DNA of 64,000 nt from Calothrix sp. PCC 7507 (lineage in GTDB: Bacteria > Cyanobacteriota > Cyanobacteriia > Cyanobacteriales > Nostocaceae). The stretch spans positions 6,063,501 to 6,127,500 of the forward strand of contig NC_019682.1 of the NCBI RefSeq assembly GCF_000316575.1. Direction: 5' to 3'. Below the pieces are notes generated by a model. That model made no database searches, was not told the DNA's origin, and saw nothing but the letters and a program-made list of their open reading frames with translations. Made by a program: the position numbers and the translations under genes. Of this stretch, positions 47,504-54,608 are shown in pieces (the stretch's first letter is position 1; each line of letters starts with the position of its first letter).

Positions 47504-49348
47504 ATGAGAAAGCTTATATTATTTAGCTTGTTTGTCATCGGGCTGGTAGCTGCTGTGTTTGGTTTCCTGAATTTCCAGGGACTGGCAGCTAAAGGCGAAT
47601 TTGAGACGATTCTGCTGGATTTTCGGGAAGATATTCCCGCTGAAGTGGTGAAGCAGGATCTAGAAGCGATCGCTAAACAATACAACGTTACACCCCAATT
47701 CGATAATAAATTTTCCGAATTGGACCATGTCTATATTATCAAGGGCGATCGCCAGCGACTCAAAGAACTGCAAAAGTCTGAATTTAAGTCAGCCACAGAA
47801 TTCATTGAGCCAAATTATATTTACAAGACAGTTCCCGAAGGGAAAGCAACTTGGTTGGGAGAATTTTTACGCCCCCAAGATGATGAAGCGAAACCTTCAC
47901 TAGTTGGTCCCAATGACGAATATTACAGCAAACAGTGGAACCTACACAAAATCGGCGTTGAAGGCGCATGGACTCGCACCAAAGGTAGTGGTGTCACAGT
48001 TGCGGTGATTGACACTGGCGTGACTAAAGTCAGAGATTTGTATGAAACAAAATTCGTCAAAGGCTATGATTTTGTTAACGATCGCGAAGACGCTAGCGAC
48101 GATAACGGACACGGTACCCACGTAGCCGGGACAATTGCCCAAGCGACTAATAACAAATATGGCGTAGCCGGAATTGCCTACGAAGCTAAACTCATGCCAC
48201 TGAAAGTACTGAGTGCTTATGGTGGCGGTACTGTTGCCGATATTGCTGAAGCCATTAAGTTCGCCGCTGACAAAGGCGCAGACGTAATTAATATGAGCTT
48301 AGGTGGTGGCGGCGAAAGTCAATTAATGAAACAAGCCATTGATTATGCCTACAAAAAAGGTGTAGTTATCATCGCCGCTGCTGGTAATGAAAACGCCAAT
48401 GGTGCCAGCTATCCAGCCCGTTATCCCCGTGTTATCGGTGTTTCGGCATTTGGCCCCGATGGCGAAAAAGCCCCCTATTCTAACTTTGGTGCAGGGGTAG
48501 ATATCTCTGCTCCCGGTGGTAGTGATGCCGGTACAATTCTCCAAGAAACCATCAACGAAAAAGGCGAAGGCGTGTTTCTTGGTTTCCAGGGAACAAGTAT
48601 GGCTTCTCCCCACGTTGCCGGTGTGGCAGCATTAATCAAAGCTAAGGGAATAAGAGAACCCGATGAAGTTTTGAAAGTCCTCAAACAGTCAGCACGAGTC
48701 ATCCAAGACGATGGTTTGAACTATTATGGCGCTGGACAACTTAACGCCGATGCTGCAGTCACACTAGCAGCCGAGGGACAAATCAGCTTCCCCGATTTCT
48801 TCCGGTGGTTACGGGATAACGGCTATCTCAACCCCGGCTTTTGGATTGACGGCGGTGCAGTAGCTTTAATACCTAAAATATTGATGGTAGTGGGTTCCTA
48901 CCTACTGGCTTGGTTTTTACGGGTTTACTTCCCCTTCTCTTGGAGTTGGTCTTTATCCAGTGGCTTAGTCGCCGGTAGTTCTGGGTTATTTTTCCTCAAG
49001 GGAATATATATCTTTGACCTTCCCCAGTGGCCTTTCCGGGTTTTGGGTAGTTCTATTCCCGAACTGGGGAATACACTACAAGGAACCCACGCTTTAAATC
49101 CCCTATTTGCCAGTGTATTGATTCCCATTGTTTTAGTAGCATTGCTGTTAGGACATTCTAGTTGGAAATGGTTTGCGATCGGCACAACCCTAGGCGTAGC
49201 AGCTTGCTTGACAGTCAATGCAGTTTACGATCCAACAGTTTGGGGCTTGGGAAGCGGTAACTTATCTCGGATATTCCTCTTCGCCAATGCCTTACTCTGT
49301 TATGGACTGGCTCGTTTAGCATTGAAAAACGAAAGACAAGTAGCGTAA
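47504..49348 (+). CDS. Subtilisin-like serine protease (S8) with membrane C-terminus
   Basis: A 614-residue protein: signal/anchor helix (residues 1-27), a propeptide-like region (35-110), then the S8 domain with D170 (VAVIDTGV), H203 (NGHGTHVAG), oxyanion N295 (AAAGNENANG) and S365 (GTSMASPHVAG), so the catalytic triad is complete. From about 450 onward there are four or five hydrophobic helices (ILMVVGSYLLAWFL; VLIPIVLVALLLGHSS; and others), an unusual addition for a secreted subtilase. The protease is thus probably held at the membrane with its catalytic domain outside the cytoplasm. Substrates are unknown. Confidence 0.92.
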   Translation: MRKLILFSLFVIGLVAAVFGFLNFQGLAAKGEFETILLDFREDIPAEVVKQDLEAIAKQYNVTPQFDNKFSELDHVYIIKGDRQRLKELQKSEFKSATEFIEPNYIYKTVPEGKATWLGEFLRPQDDEAKPSLVGPNDEYYSKQWNLHKIGVEGAWTRTKGSGVTVAVIDTGVTKVRDLYETKFVKGYDFVNDREDASDDNGHGTHVAGTIAQATNNKYGVAGIAYEAKLMPLKVLSAYGGGTVADIAEAIKFAADKGADVINMSLGGGGESQLMKQAIDYAYKKGVVIIAAAGNENANGASYPARYPRVIGVSAFGPDGEKAPYSNFGAGVDISAPGGSDAGTILQETINEKGEGVFLGFQGTSMASPHVAGVAALIKAKGIREPDEVLKVLKQSARVIQDDGLNYYGAGQLNADAAVTLAAEGQISFPDFFRWLRDNGYLNPGFWIDGGAVALIPKILMVVGSYLLAWFLRVYFPFSWSWSLSSGLVAGSSGLFFLKGIYIFDLPQWPFRVLGSSIPELGNTLQGTHALNPLFASVLIPIVLVALLLGHSSWKWFAIGTTLGVAACLTVNAVYDPTVWGLGSGNLSRIFLFANALLCYGLARLALKNERQVA

Positions 49349-49384
49349 ATGGGCATTGGGCAAGAGTCAATAGTCGGTGAATAC

Positions 49385-49454
49385 GTATTCCCACATCCCC
49401 AGTCCCCAATCCCCAGCGTTGCACTGAGCTTGTCGAAGTGTCCCCAATCCCCAT
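49385..49454. repeat. CCCCAGTCCCC and GCTTGTCGAAGTG repeats
   Basis: Between the subtilase and the small OB-like gene lie copies of CCCCAGTCCCCAATCCCC flanking GCACTGAGCTTGTCGAAGTG, a dispersed cyanobacterial repeat. A shorter relative, ACTGAGCGTAGTCGAAGTAT, occurs near 44022-44041. A reading frame crosses it but is repeat-derived. Confidence 0.6.
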
Positions 49455-49462
49455 TAAAAAAT

Positions 49463-49696
49463 ATGAGCATCACAATTACAGGCACTATTGAACGCAAGCA
49501 TCTTGGCCCTGGCGCATGGGCGTTAGTCACAGAAGAGGGCACTACCTATGAAATCCTCAAAGGTGCTGACAAAGACTTACTTAAATCAGGGCAAAAAGCC
49601 AAAGTCAAAGGAGAGGTACGTGAAGATATCATGACTATTGCCATGATTGGCCCTGTTCTAGAAGTAAAATCCTTTGAGTTGCTCAATTCTGACTAG
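49463..49696 (+). CDS. Small beta-rich (OB-like) conserved protein
   Basis: A 77-residue protein from the ATG at 49463 (MSITITGTIERKHLGPGAWA). The frame extends to 49349, but its first part is repeat-derived and not protein-like. The alternation of strands (TITGTIERK, WALVTEEGTTYEI, QKAKVKGEVREDIM, VLEVKSFELL) looks like a small OB fold. I do not recognise a named family. Its last 14 bases overlap the end of the convergent thioredoxin-like gene. Confidence 0.7.
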   Translation: MSITITGTIERKHLGPGAWALVTEEGTTYEILKGADKDLLKSGQKAKVKGEVREDIMTIAMIGPVLEVKSFELLNSD

Positions 49697-50006
49697 CTAC
49701 GGAATCGAGAACTCCTTGTAGACGACTTCTAAACTCTCCTTTGGGATGACCGCCTTTAACCTCACCGATAATTTGAAATTCCCCTTCTGGAGAATCACAA
49801 ACAATATAAGTAGGCCATCCCATTTCTGATTTATCAGGATATTGAGTCAATAAAATCTTCCGATACTTGCGGTAAGTCGCTGTGTCCTGCATTTTGACAT
49901 CGATAAATTGCAAGCCCAGTTCCCCAGCCACTTTTTCATCATAAAATGACATCTTATGGCAAATGCCGCACTCTTCTGAAGAGAATTTAATAACAGCTAA
50001 AGTCAT
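49683..50006 (-). CDS. Thioredoxin-fold protein
   Basis: A 107-residue thioredoxin-fold protein. I chose the ATG at 50006 (MTLAVIKFSSEECGICHKMS), which begins at the first strand of the fold; an upstream start at 50036 adds ten basic residues. The active-site pair is C13-G-I-C16 and the cis-Pro loop is WPTYIV. It lacks the common WCGPC form, so redox potential and partners will differ from standard thioredoxins. It overlaps the convergent small gene by 14 bases at its 3' end. Confidence 0.85.
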   Translation of the reverse strand: MTLAVIKFSSEECGICHKMSFYDEKVAGELGLQFIDVKMQDTATYRKYRKILLTQYPDKSEMGWPTYIVCDSPEGEFQIIGEVKGGHPKGEFRSRLQGVLDSVASQN

Positions 50007-50036
50007 GTGGCTCCGTGACTGTCTGAATATAGGCAA

Positions 50037-50753
50037 GCAATTATAGCATAATTCACTAACTCTGAGAATATTTCTAGCAGGGAAGAATAGTAATTAAGCA
50101 ATAACCCTGAAGAATTCTAGAAAAACAATTAAAAATTTGGGCAAATATAAGGGTAATTACTCTGGGGTCTGGCATCTAGCTGATCGGACAATAAAAGCAA
50201 GTCAGGAAATGATATGTAGCGCTACCAAAAAAAATGCTAGGATAGACCAACGAAAAGTTATTAGACAGGGTAACTACTGCCAAGCAGTTAGGCGATCGCA
50301 CAAAAGTAAATCAATTACTCCATTGCTATTTGCCTAATACTTGTGGAATACTTAAGGACAGAAACCTTCACAAGTAGCGAAAAACTATTTTGTGTGCAAA
50401 GGGAAAGCTTGTAAGTTAGGGTTGCACCATTATAAATAGGGAAGTTTCTGTAAGTAGATGCACTAATGTGGCAAGATGAGTTTATTTTGTTTAACATTGG
50501 TGAGTAAGACTCGAAGCCAATCTGCCATTTTCAAGTAAGGAACAAAGTTTCTCTACAAAAGAATTGTGTAGACGCTCAATAGCTGCAACTATTTGCTATA
50601 CGCACAAAGATTAGCCGCAAAATTTAGATGAAATAGGAGTATACTTGCTAAACTCAGGGCTTTGGCAAGAAATTTAGTAACTCACTCGTGACGCTAGACT
50701 ATCCTCTCTTATCACCTGCCCATGCACTTTGTGGATGGGTAAACTGTCTCCTC
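50037..50753. other. Intergenic region upstream of the sRNA array, 717 bases
   Basis: No convincing gene. A frame at 50137-50337 on the plus strand is basic and irregular, lacks a ribosome site and was not accepted. One HIP1 core is present near 50292. The region ends where the first minus-strand sRNA terminator begins. Confidence 0.5.
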
Positions 50754-50790
50754 AAAAAAATTCCCTAGTAAGAGTTGTCCTACCAGGGAA
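50754..50790 (-). terminator. Terminator of NsiR1-type copy 1
   Basis: On the minus strand TTCCCTGGTAGGA and TCTTACTAGGGAA pair over 13 positions (two G-T pairs) around loop CAAC, then AATTTTTTT-like T-run at 50760-50754. Confidence 0.88.
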
Positions 50791-50826
50791 GTTAGTTATC
50801 AGGGTGCATCTACCACTTAATTGTTC
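50754..50826 (-). ncRNA. nsiR1: NsiR1-type sRNA, copy 1 (distal)
   Basis: About 73 bases transcribed leftward. The RNA should begin near 50826 (GAACAATTAAGTGGTAGATG) and run to a terminator with a 13-base-pair stem and CAAC loop (50761-50790) followed by seven T. The core GGTAGATGCACCCTG is shared by all copies. A TCCGGA motif lies 24 bases before the proposed start. NsiR1 is the HetR-dependent, heterocyst-specific sRNA known from repeats upstream of hetF in Nostoc; location, TCCGGA, size and terminator all agree. Exact ends are estimates. Confidence 0.88.
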
Positions 50827-50844
50827 TCAGGCTAACTACCATCT

Positions 50845-50850
50845 TCCGGA
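50845..50850 (-). promoter_or_regulatory. DIF-type TCCGGA promoter motif, copy 1
   Basis: TCCGGA (palindromic) at the -35 region of the copy 1 sRNA, with a TAGTTA sequence at 50838-50833 in the -10 area. The spacing from TCCGGA to the GAAC start element is the same in all three copies. Confidence 0.8.
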
Positions 50851-50890
50851 TAGATTCTGTGTAAAAAGAATTTTTAGTTTTTTTAAAATT

Positions 50891-50921
50891 AAAAAACCCT
50901 AGTAGGAGTTGTCCTACCAGG
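50891..50921 (-). terminator. Terminator of NsiR1-type copy 2
   Basis: Minus-strand stem of 11 pairs (CCCTGGTAGGA with TCCTACTAGGG), loop CAAC, followed by TTTTTT at 50896-50891. Confidence 0.88.
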
Positions 50922-50960
50922 GGAGTTAGTTATCAGGGTGCATCTACCATTTAATTGTTC
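50891..50960 (-). ncRNA. nsiR1: NsiR1-type sRNA, copy 2
   Basis: About 70 bases transcribed leftward, from near 50960 (GAACAATTAAATGGTAGATG) to a terminator (stem CCCTGGTAGGA/TCCTACTAGGG, loop CAAC) with six T at 50896-50891. It is almost identical to copy 1 in the transcribed part and differs freely upstream, except for the TCCGGA motif at the same distance. This pattern of a conserved transcript with a conserved spacing to the motif supports a functional gene. Confidence 0.88.
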
Positions 50961-50978
50961 TAGAAGAAATGAATATCA

Positions 50979-50984
50979 TCCGGA
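50979..50984 (-). promoter_or_regulatory. DIF-type TCCGGA promoter motif, copy 2
   Basis: TCCGGA at the -35 region of copy 2, 18 bases from the shared GAACAATT start element on the minus strand, the same interval as in copy 1. The -10 area is TATTCATTT. Confidence 0.8.
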
Positions 50985-51101
50985 TAAATTTGTATGTATT
51001 GGAGATTAATGAGTTAAGTTTAGATATGCATTTAATAAGCAAATTGTCAATAATTTAAAATTGTCATCAAATCAACAATTCCTGTGCTGCTGGTAAACAG
51101 C

Positions 51102-51140
51102 AAAAAAAATCCTCTGGCAGGCTCTCACCAACCAGAGGAG
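51102..51140 (-). terminator. Terminator of NsiR1-type copy 3
   Basis: Minus-strand TCCTCTGG pairs with CCAGAGGA (8 pairs) around a 14-base loop and is followed by TTTTTTTT at 51109-51102. Confidence 0.85.
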
Positions 51141-51175
51141 TCGAAGATCAAGGTGCATCTACCAATAAAGTGTTC
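51102..51175 (-). ncRNA. nsiR1: NsiR1-type sRNA, copy 3 (diverged)
   Basis: About 74 bases leftward from near 51175 (GAACACTTTATTGGTAGATG) to a terminator with eight T at 51109-51102. The core GGTAGATGCACCTTG is kept, but the terminator stem has a wholly different sequence (TCCTCTGG/CCAGAGGA) that still pairs, which argues for selection on the fold. TCCGGA sits at the conserved distance. The divergence from copies 1 and 2 suggests that this copy could have a different target range or strength (inference). Confidence 0.82.
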
Positions 51176-51193
51176 TATGCGGATCTGAGCCGA

Positions 51194-51199
51194 TCCGGA
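51194..51199 (-). promoter_or_regulatory. DIF-type TCCGGA promoter motif, copy 3
   Basis: TCCGGA within GATCCGGAT at the -35 region of copy 3, with the same spacing to the GAAC start element as in copies 1 and 2 although the sequence between has changed. Confidence 0.78.
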
Positions 51200-51224
51200 T
51201 TAAAGTTGTAAAAGCGGGGAAAGC

Positions 51225-51271
51225 AAAAAAAACTCGGTTCAGAAACATTCAGTGCCAGGATGCATCTAAGG
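51225..51271 (-). other. Decayed NsiR1-type copy in the hetF leader
   Basis: An eight-A run (51225-51232), then AGGATGCATCTAAGG (51257-51271), which matches the sRNA core region AGGGTGCATCTACCA in order and spacing. There is no TCCGGA on its right and no pairing stem next to the run. It lies 75-121 bases before the hetF start codon and would be part of the hetF mRNA, if the hetF promoter is further left. Confidence 0.55.
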
Positions 51272-51345
51272 TATCAGAAGGAGCGAAAAATCGACTTGAA
51301 ACTTTCGCGTTTCAAACCAGATTTAGGAGGCGAATAGGAGAAATT

Positions 51346-53886
51346 GTGACCCAGGAATTCCACATTTCCGTGACTCCAGTAGGGCAAAATGACTACTTGG
51401 TGCGGACGGAACAAGTCGCGCCTGGGGTGCCATTGGCAGAAGAACTGGTGACTTGGCCTGTAGCTGATTGGTTGGCAGCTGCTGGGCATTTGATGAATGA
51501 CCCTTTGAAATCGGTGTTGCAGGGTGATTTGTTCGCCTCCGGTGGGAGAGAAAGCGACATTGCCAGAAATTCCGTTAATTTAGTAGCATTGGGTCAGCAA
51601 TTTTATAATGCACTGTTTCAAGGCACTCTCAGGGATAGTTGGATTACGGCGCAAGGGATAGCTCAGAACCATCAACAGGTGTTGCGTTTAAGGTTGGGGT
51701 TAAAGGATACTAGGTTAGCTCGTCTGCCGTGGGAAGTCATGCACGCTGGCGATCGCCCTCTAGCTACTGGCCCTTATGTGGCTTTTTCTCGCTACCAAAG
51801 TGGAGTTTTGGCAGGATCTCGTTTGCCATCAACAAATGTCCCCAAATCACCAGAAGAAGGTGGCGTAAAGGTATTGATGGTTATTGCCTCACCTACAGAT
51901 CAAGTCCGTCTTGACCTACTTAAACAAGAAGCTATTAAACTACAAGAGGAGCTACACCGTCACACACCACGAGTTGGTGAAAGTGGCAATTATCTCCCAG
52001 ATATTGAACTTACTCTATTAGATCAACCAGGGCGGGAAGAATTAACCCAAGCCTTGGAACAAGGGCGTTACCACGTCCTGCACTACTCTGGACATAGTAA
52101 CTTAGGCCCTAACGGCGGCGAAATTTATCTTGTCAGTAGACGAACTGGCTTAACAGAAACCCTAAGTGGGGATGATCTGGCAGGCTTGCTCGTCAACAAT
52201 AATATTCAAATGGTGGTGTTTAATTCCTGTTTAGGAGCATATAGGGCTAACTCCGATACGGCTGGGGAAACAGGGGAACGCAATCTCACAGAAAGCCTGG
52301 TGAAGCGCGGCATCAGAAGTATTTTGGCTATGTCAGAACGCATTCCTGATGAGGTGGCGCTGACACTCACCCAATTATTCTATCGTAACCTGAATCAGGG
52401 ATATCCGGTAGATTTGTGTGTGGGTCGGGTACGCCAGGGATTAATCTCTGCCTATGGTTCTCACCATATGTACTGGGCGTTGCCGATTTTGTATCTCCAA
52501 CCGGAATTTGACGGTTTTCTCAGTCCGGAAATCACTGAAAGTGCAGAAGCTCTCAATGATTATCATCCGCCTTTAAGAGCCAATCCGGCGGCGATGTATT
52601 CTGCTGTGGCAGATGAGACTGAGTTGCCTTTGGCAATGAATGAAATGCTCCCGAATTCCCTAACCCGAGACTCTTCTGGGTTAGATTGGCTCGGTGAAGA
52701 TACTTGGGGCGATCTGGTTGAGGAAATTGAATATGATGATCCAACCTACGCAGAAGATTCGGCACTTGTTTCAGATTTGTTTCGGCAGTTAGATACTCAA
52801 AAAGCGACGGTTGAGCAAACTCCGATGACTGCGGAACTTGTGCAAAAAGTGACAGAAAATGGTTTTCCATCGAGGCAAATTTCTGGGGAAATAGCTGCCT
52901 TTGATGGGGAAGCAAGTTTGTGGGGCGAAGTTGCAGAATCCACAAATGAAGCCAATCAAAATTTTGCTGTGGATTGGAACAATCCAACCCTTAGCCCTTC
53001 ACAGCCTAAGGGATCGAGAACCAGGAACAAAGGCCAAAATTGGCCGATGATGGGTGCTATGGGAGCAAGTGCGATCGCAGTTTTGATCGGTTTAAATTGG
53101 TGGTGGCAAAATCGCCAGTTGTCAGCATTACCTGACATACCCCAAATTTCTGCCCAGTCGCCAAATCAACTTCCCGTTAACTTACCGAAGGCTGAAACGG
53201 GAATTGTAACTGCTATTGCGACAGAAAAATTAAACCAAGGCGACTTAAAAGGTGGGCTGGAGGCTGTAGAAGAACTACTCAACCGTGGTGTATTGCCATC
53301 TGCAGAAGCTGCCTTAAAGATTGTGCCCCAAAAGCAAATTGATGATGCTGCTGTCAACTTTTTGAAGGGGCGACTGGCTTGGCAATCTGTTCAAAGTAAA
53401 GATAAAAAATATAGTATTGATGATGCGCGTCGTTATTGGGAAACTGCGGTTAAGTCTCAGCCAGATTCCTTTGTCTATAGAAACGCTTTAGGATTTGCCT
53501 ACTACGTAGAAAATGATCTCAATCGAGCAAATGATTCTTGGTTTCAGGCTTTAAAATTAGCTCTTGAACAGCCAAATAAAGTTGCTGCATCTATATCGAC
53601 AAAAGAGGTATTACCTACAAAGGGGGCAGTACCTAAAGAGGCTTTAACTTCTTATGCTGGGTTAGCTTTAGGATTTTATAAATCCGCATATAATCAACCA
53701 GATGTCAAGCAATCTCACTATATAAGTGAAGCGATTAAACTGCGTCAAATGATTATCAATAACGATCCGATAAATTTCCAGGTAGATAAATTAAGTCACA
53801 ACTGGCTGTGGACAGACAAAGCTATTAGCGATTGGGAATCACTCCTGCAGAAAAAAAGTGAAGAAAGTTCAGCTAGTCAAAATTAG
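51346..53886 (+). CDS. hetF: HetF, CHAT-domain protease-like heterocyst regulator
   Basis: An 846-residue protein that starts with GTG at 51346, with AGGAG 5 bases upstream. Residues about 110-400 form a CHAT (clan CD, caspase-like) domain with the dyad H250 (VLHYSGHSNLG) and C295 (VVFNSCLGAYRA). A membrane helix lies near 565-587 (MMGAMGASAIAVLIGLNWWW), followed by a TPR-like helical C-terminus (residues about 610-840). In Nostoc, HetF is needed for heterocyst differentiation and for limiting HetR. The NsiR1-type array directly upstream, on the opposite strand, is the known hallmark of the hetF locus. Confidence 0.93.
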   Translation: MTQEFHISVTPVGQNDYLVRTEQVAPGVPLAEELVTWPVADWLAAAGHLMNDPLKSVLQGDLFASGGRESDIARNSVNLVALGQQFYNALFQGTLRDSWITAQGIAQNHQQVLRLRLGLKDTRLARLPWEVMHAGDRPLATGPYVAFSRYQSGVLAGSRLPSTNVPKSPEEGGVKVLMVIASPTDQVRLDLLKQEAIKLQEELHRHTPRVGESGNYLPDIELTLLDQPGREELTQALEQGRYHVLHYSGHSNLGPNGGEIYLVSRRTGLTETLSGDDLAGLLVNNNIQMVVFNSCLGAYRANSDTAGETGERNLTESLVKRGIRSILAMSERIPDEVALTLTQLFYRNLNQGYPVDLCVGRVRQGLISAYGSHHMYWALPILYLQPEFDGFLSPEITESAEALNDYHPPLRANPAAMYSAVADETELPLAMNEMLPNSLTRDSSGLDWLGEDTWGDLVEEIEYDDPTYAEDSALVSDLFRQLDTQKATVEQTPMTAELVQKVTENGFPSRQISGEIAAFDGEASLWGEVAESTNEANQNFAVDWNNPTLSPSQPKGSRTRNKGQNWPMMGAMGASAIAVLIGLNWWWQNRQLSALPDIPQISAQSPNQLPVNLPKAETGIVTAIATEKLNQGDLKGGLEAVEELLNRGVLPSAEAALKIVPQKQIDDAAVNFLKGRLAWQSVQSKDKKYSIDDARRYWETAVKSQPDSFVYRNALGFAYYVENDLNRANDSWFQALKLALEQPNKVAASISTKEVLPTKGAVPKEALTSYAGLALGFYKSAYNQPDVKQSHYISEAIKLRQMIINNDPINFQVDKLSHNWLWTDKAISDWESLLQKKSEESSASQN

Positions 53887-53951
53887 CTAATAGGTAATTT
53901 GACCATTTCGAGAGTAAACAACCGTACCAGTATCCCACGGATGCGATCGCT

Positions 53952-54063
53952 ATTAGACCTCTTACATAAATAATTTTTTGTCTCACGCAATCGCTAAAAG
54001 CGATCCCGCTTTCTTAGGCGCAAAGAAAAAAGCAAAAAGAAGGACTTTTGCAAGAGGTCTATT
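53952..54063. repeat. TAGACCTCTT inverted-repeat element
   Basis: TTAGACCTCTTACATAAATA at the left and TTTTGCAAGAGGTCTATTG at the right are inverted ends of a roughly 110-base element. The middle contains TTCTTAGGCGCAAAGAAAAA, akin to the dispersed TTTGCGCC repeats seen near 27190. A lone arm of the same family lies near 22288. No gene is inside. Confidence 0.65.
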
Positions 54064-54216
54064 GTCTTCAAAGTCAAGCGATAGTCAAAAAACTAGCAGT
54101 GGAAACATTGACGCAACTGGAGAATGTGGCAGCGATCGCAATCGGTTCTATGTGACACACACACTACACGAAATCAATTACTATAAAGCAGTAACAGTAT
54201 TTAAACTAGAGTTATT

Positions 54217-54597
54217 ATGACAACAGTATCTACGGTTACATTTACAATTTCTGTAAATGACCCGGAATTAGACGCAGAAGAAAAACAAGAAATAGTACAG
54301 AATTTGTTGAATCAACTCAGCAATCTAGAAGAAGTAGAGCGCGTAGAGCGGACACAAGATCAAAATCCAGAAGCAGGAAGTAAGCCAGGAATTGCTTTTT
54401 TGGTAGGAAAATTAACAGCAGAAGTAAGCATCAAAAATGTTAAGGCTTTTTTGGGATTTTTGGGCGATCGCCTGGGCAACAAACCCATAAAAATATTAGT
54501 AGAAGCCAATAATAAGAAGATTGAGATTGAAGCTAGTAGCCGACAAGAGCTACTAGAAGCTGAAAGAGCAGTCAAGGAAATACTAGCAAGCCTTTGA
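54217..54597 (+). CDS. EACC1-like effector-associated protein
   Basis: A 126-residue acidic protein. The pattern of an N-terminal strand (VTFTISVNDPELDAEEKQEI), a helix ending LLNQLSNLEEVERVERT, a Gly/Ala/Leu-rich central helix (VGKLTAEVSIKNVKAFLGFL), a strand (KPIKILVEANNKKIEIEASS) and a final helix resembles effector-associated constant component 1, a small protein found beside caspase, CHAT or trypsin effectors in bacterial conflict systems. The next gene, 11 bases downstream, encodes exactly such a caspase. Assignment rests on recalled family pattern and context. Confidence 0.72.
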   Translation: MTTVSTVTFTISVNDPELDAEEKQEIVQNLLNQLSNLEEVERVERTQDQNPEAGSKPGIAFLVGKLTAEVSIKNVKAFLGFLGDRLGNKPIKILVEANNKKIEIEASSRQELLEAERAVKEILASL

Positions 54598-54608
54598 AGG
54601 AAACTCAA

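Noticed and set aside
48323-48613. Frames antisense to the subtilase
   Set aside because: They mirror the codon pattern of the real gene and have no family resemblance.
50137-50337. Possible 66-residue basic protein upstream of the sRNA array
   Set aside because: No ribosome site, irregular composition, and no resemblance to any known family; it lies in a non-coding stretch.
50757-51271. CRISPR array at the repeated segments upstream of hetF
   Set aside because: Only three or four long, diverged copies with hairpins, T-runs and promoter motifs; spacing is irregular and no cas genes are seen.
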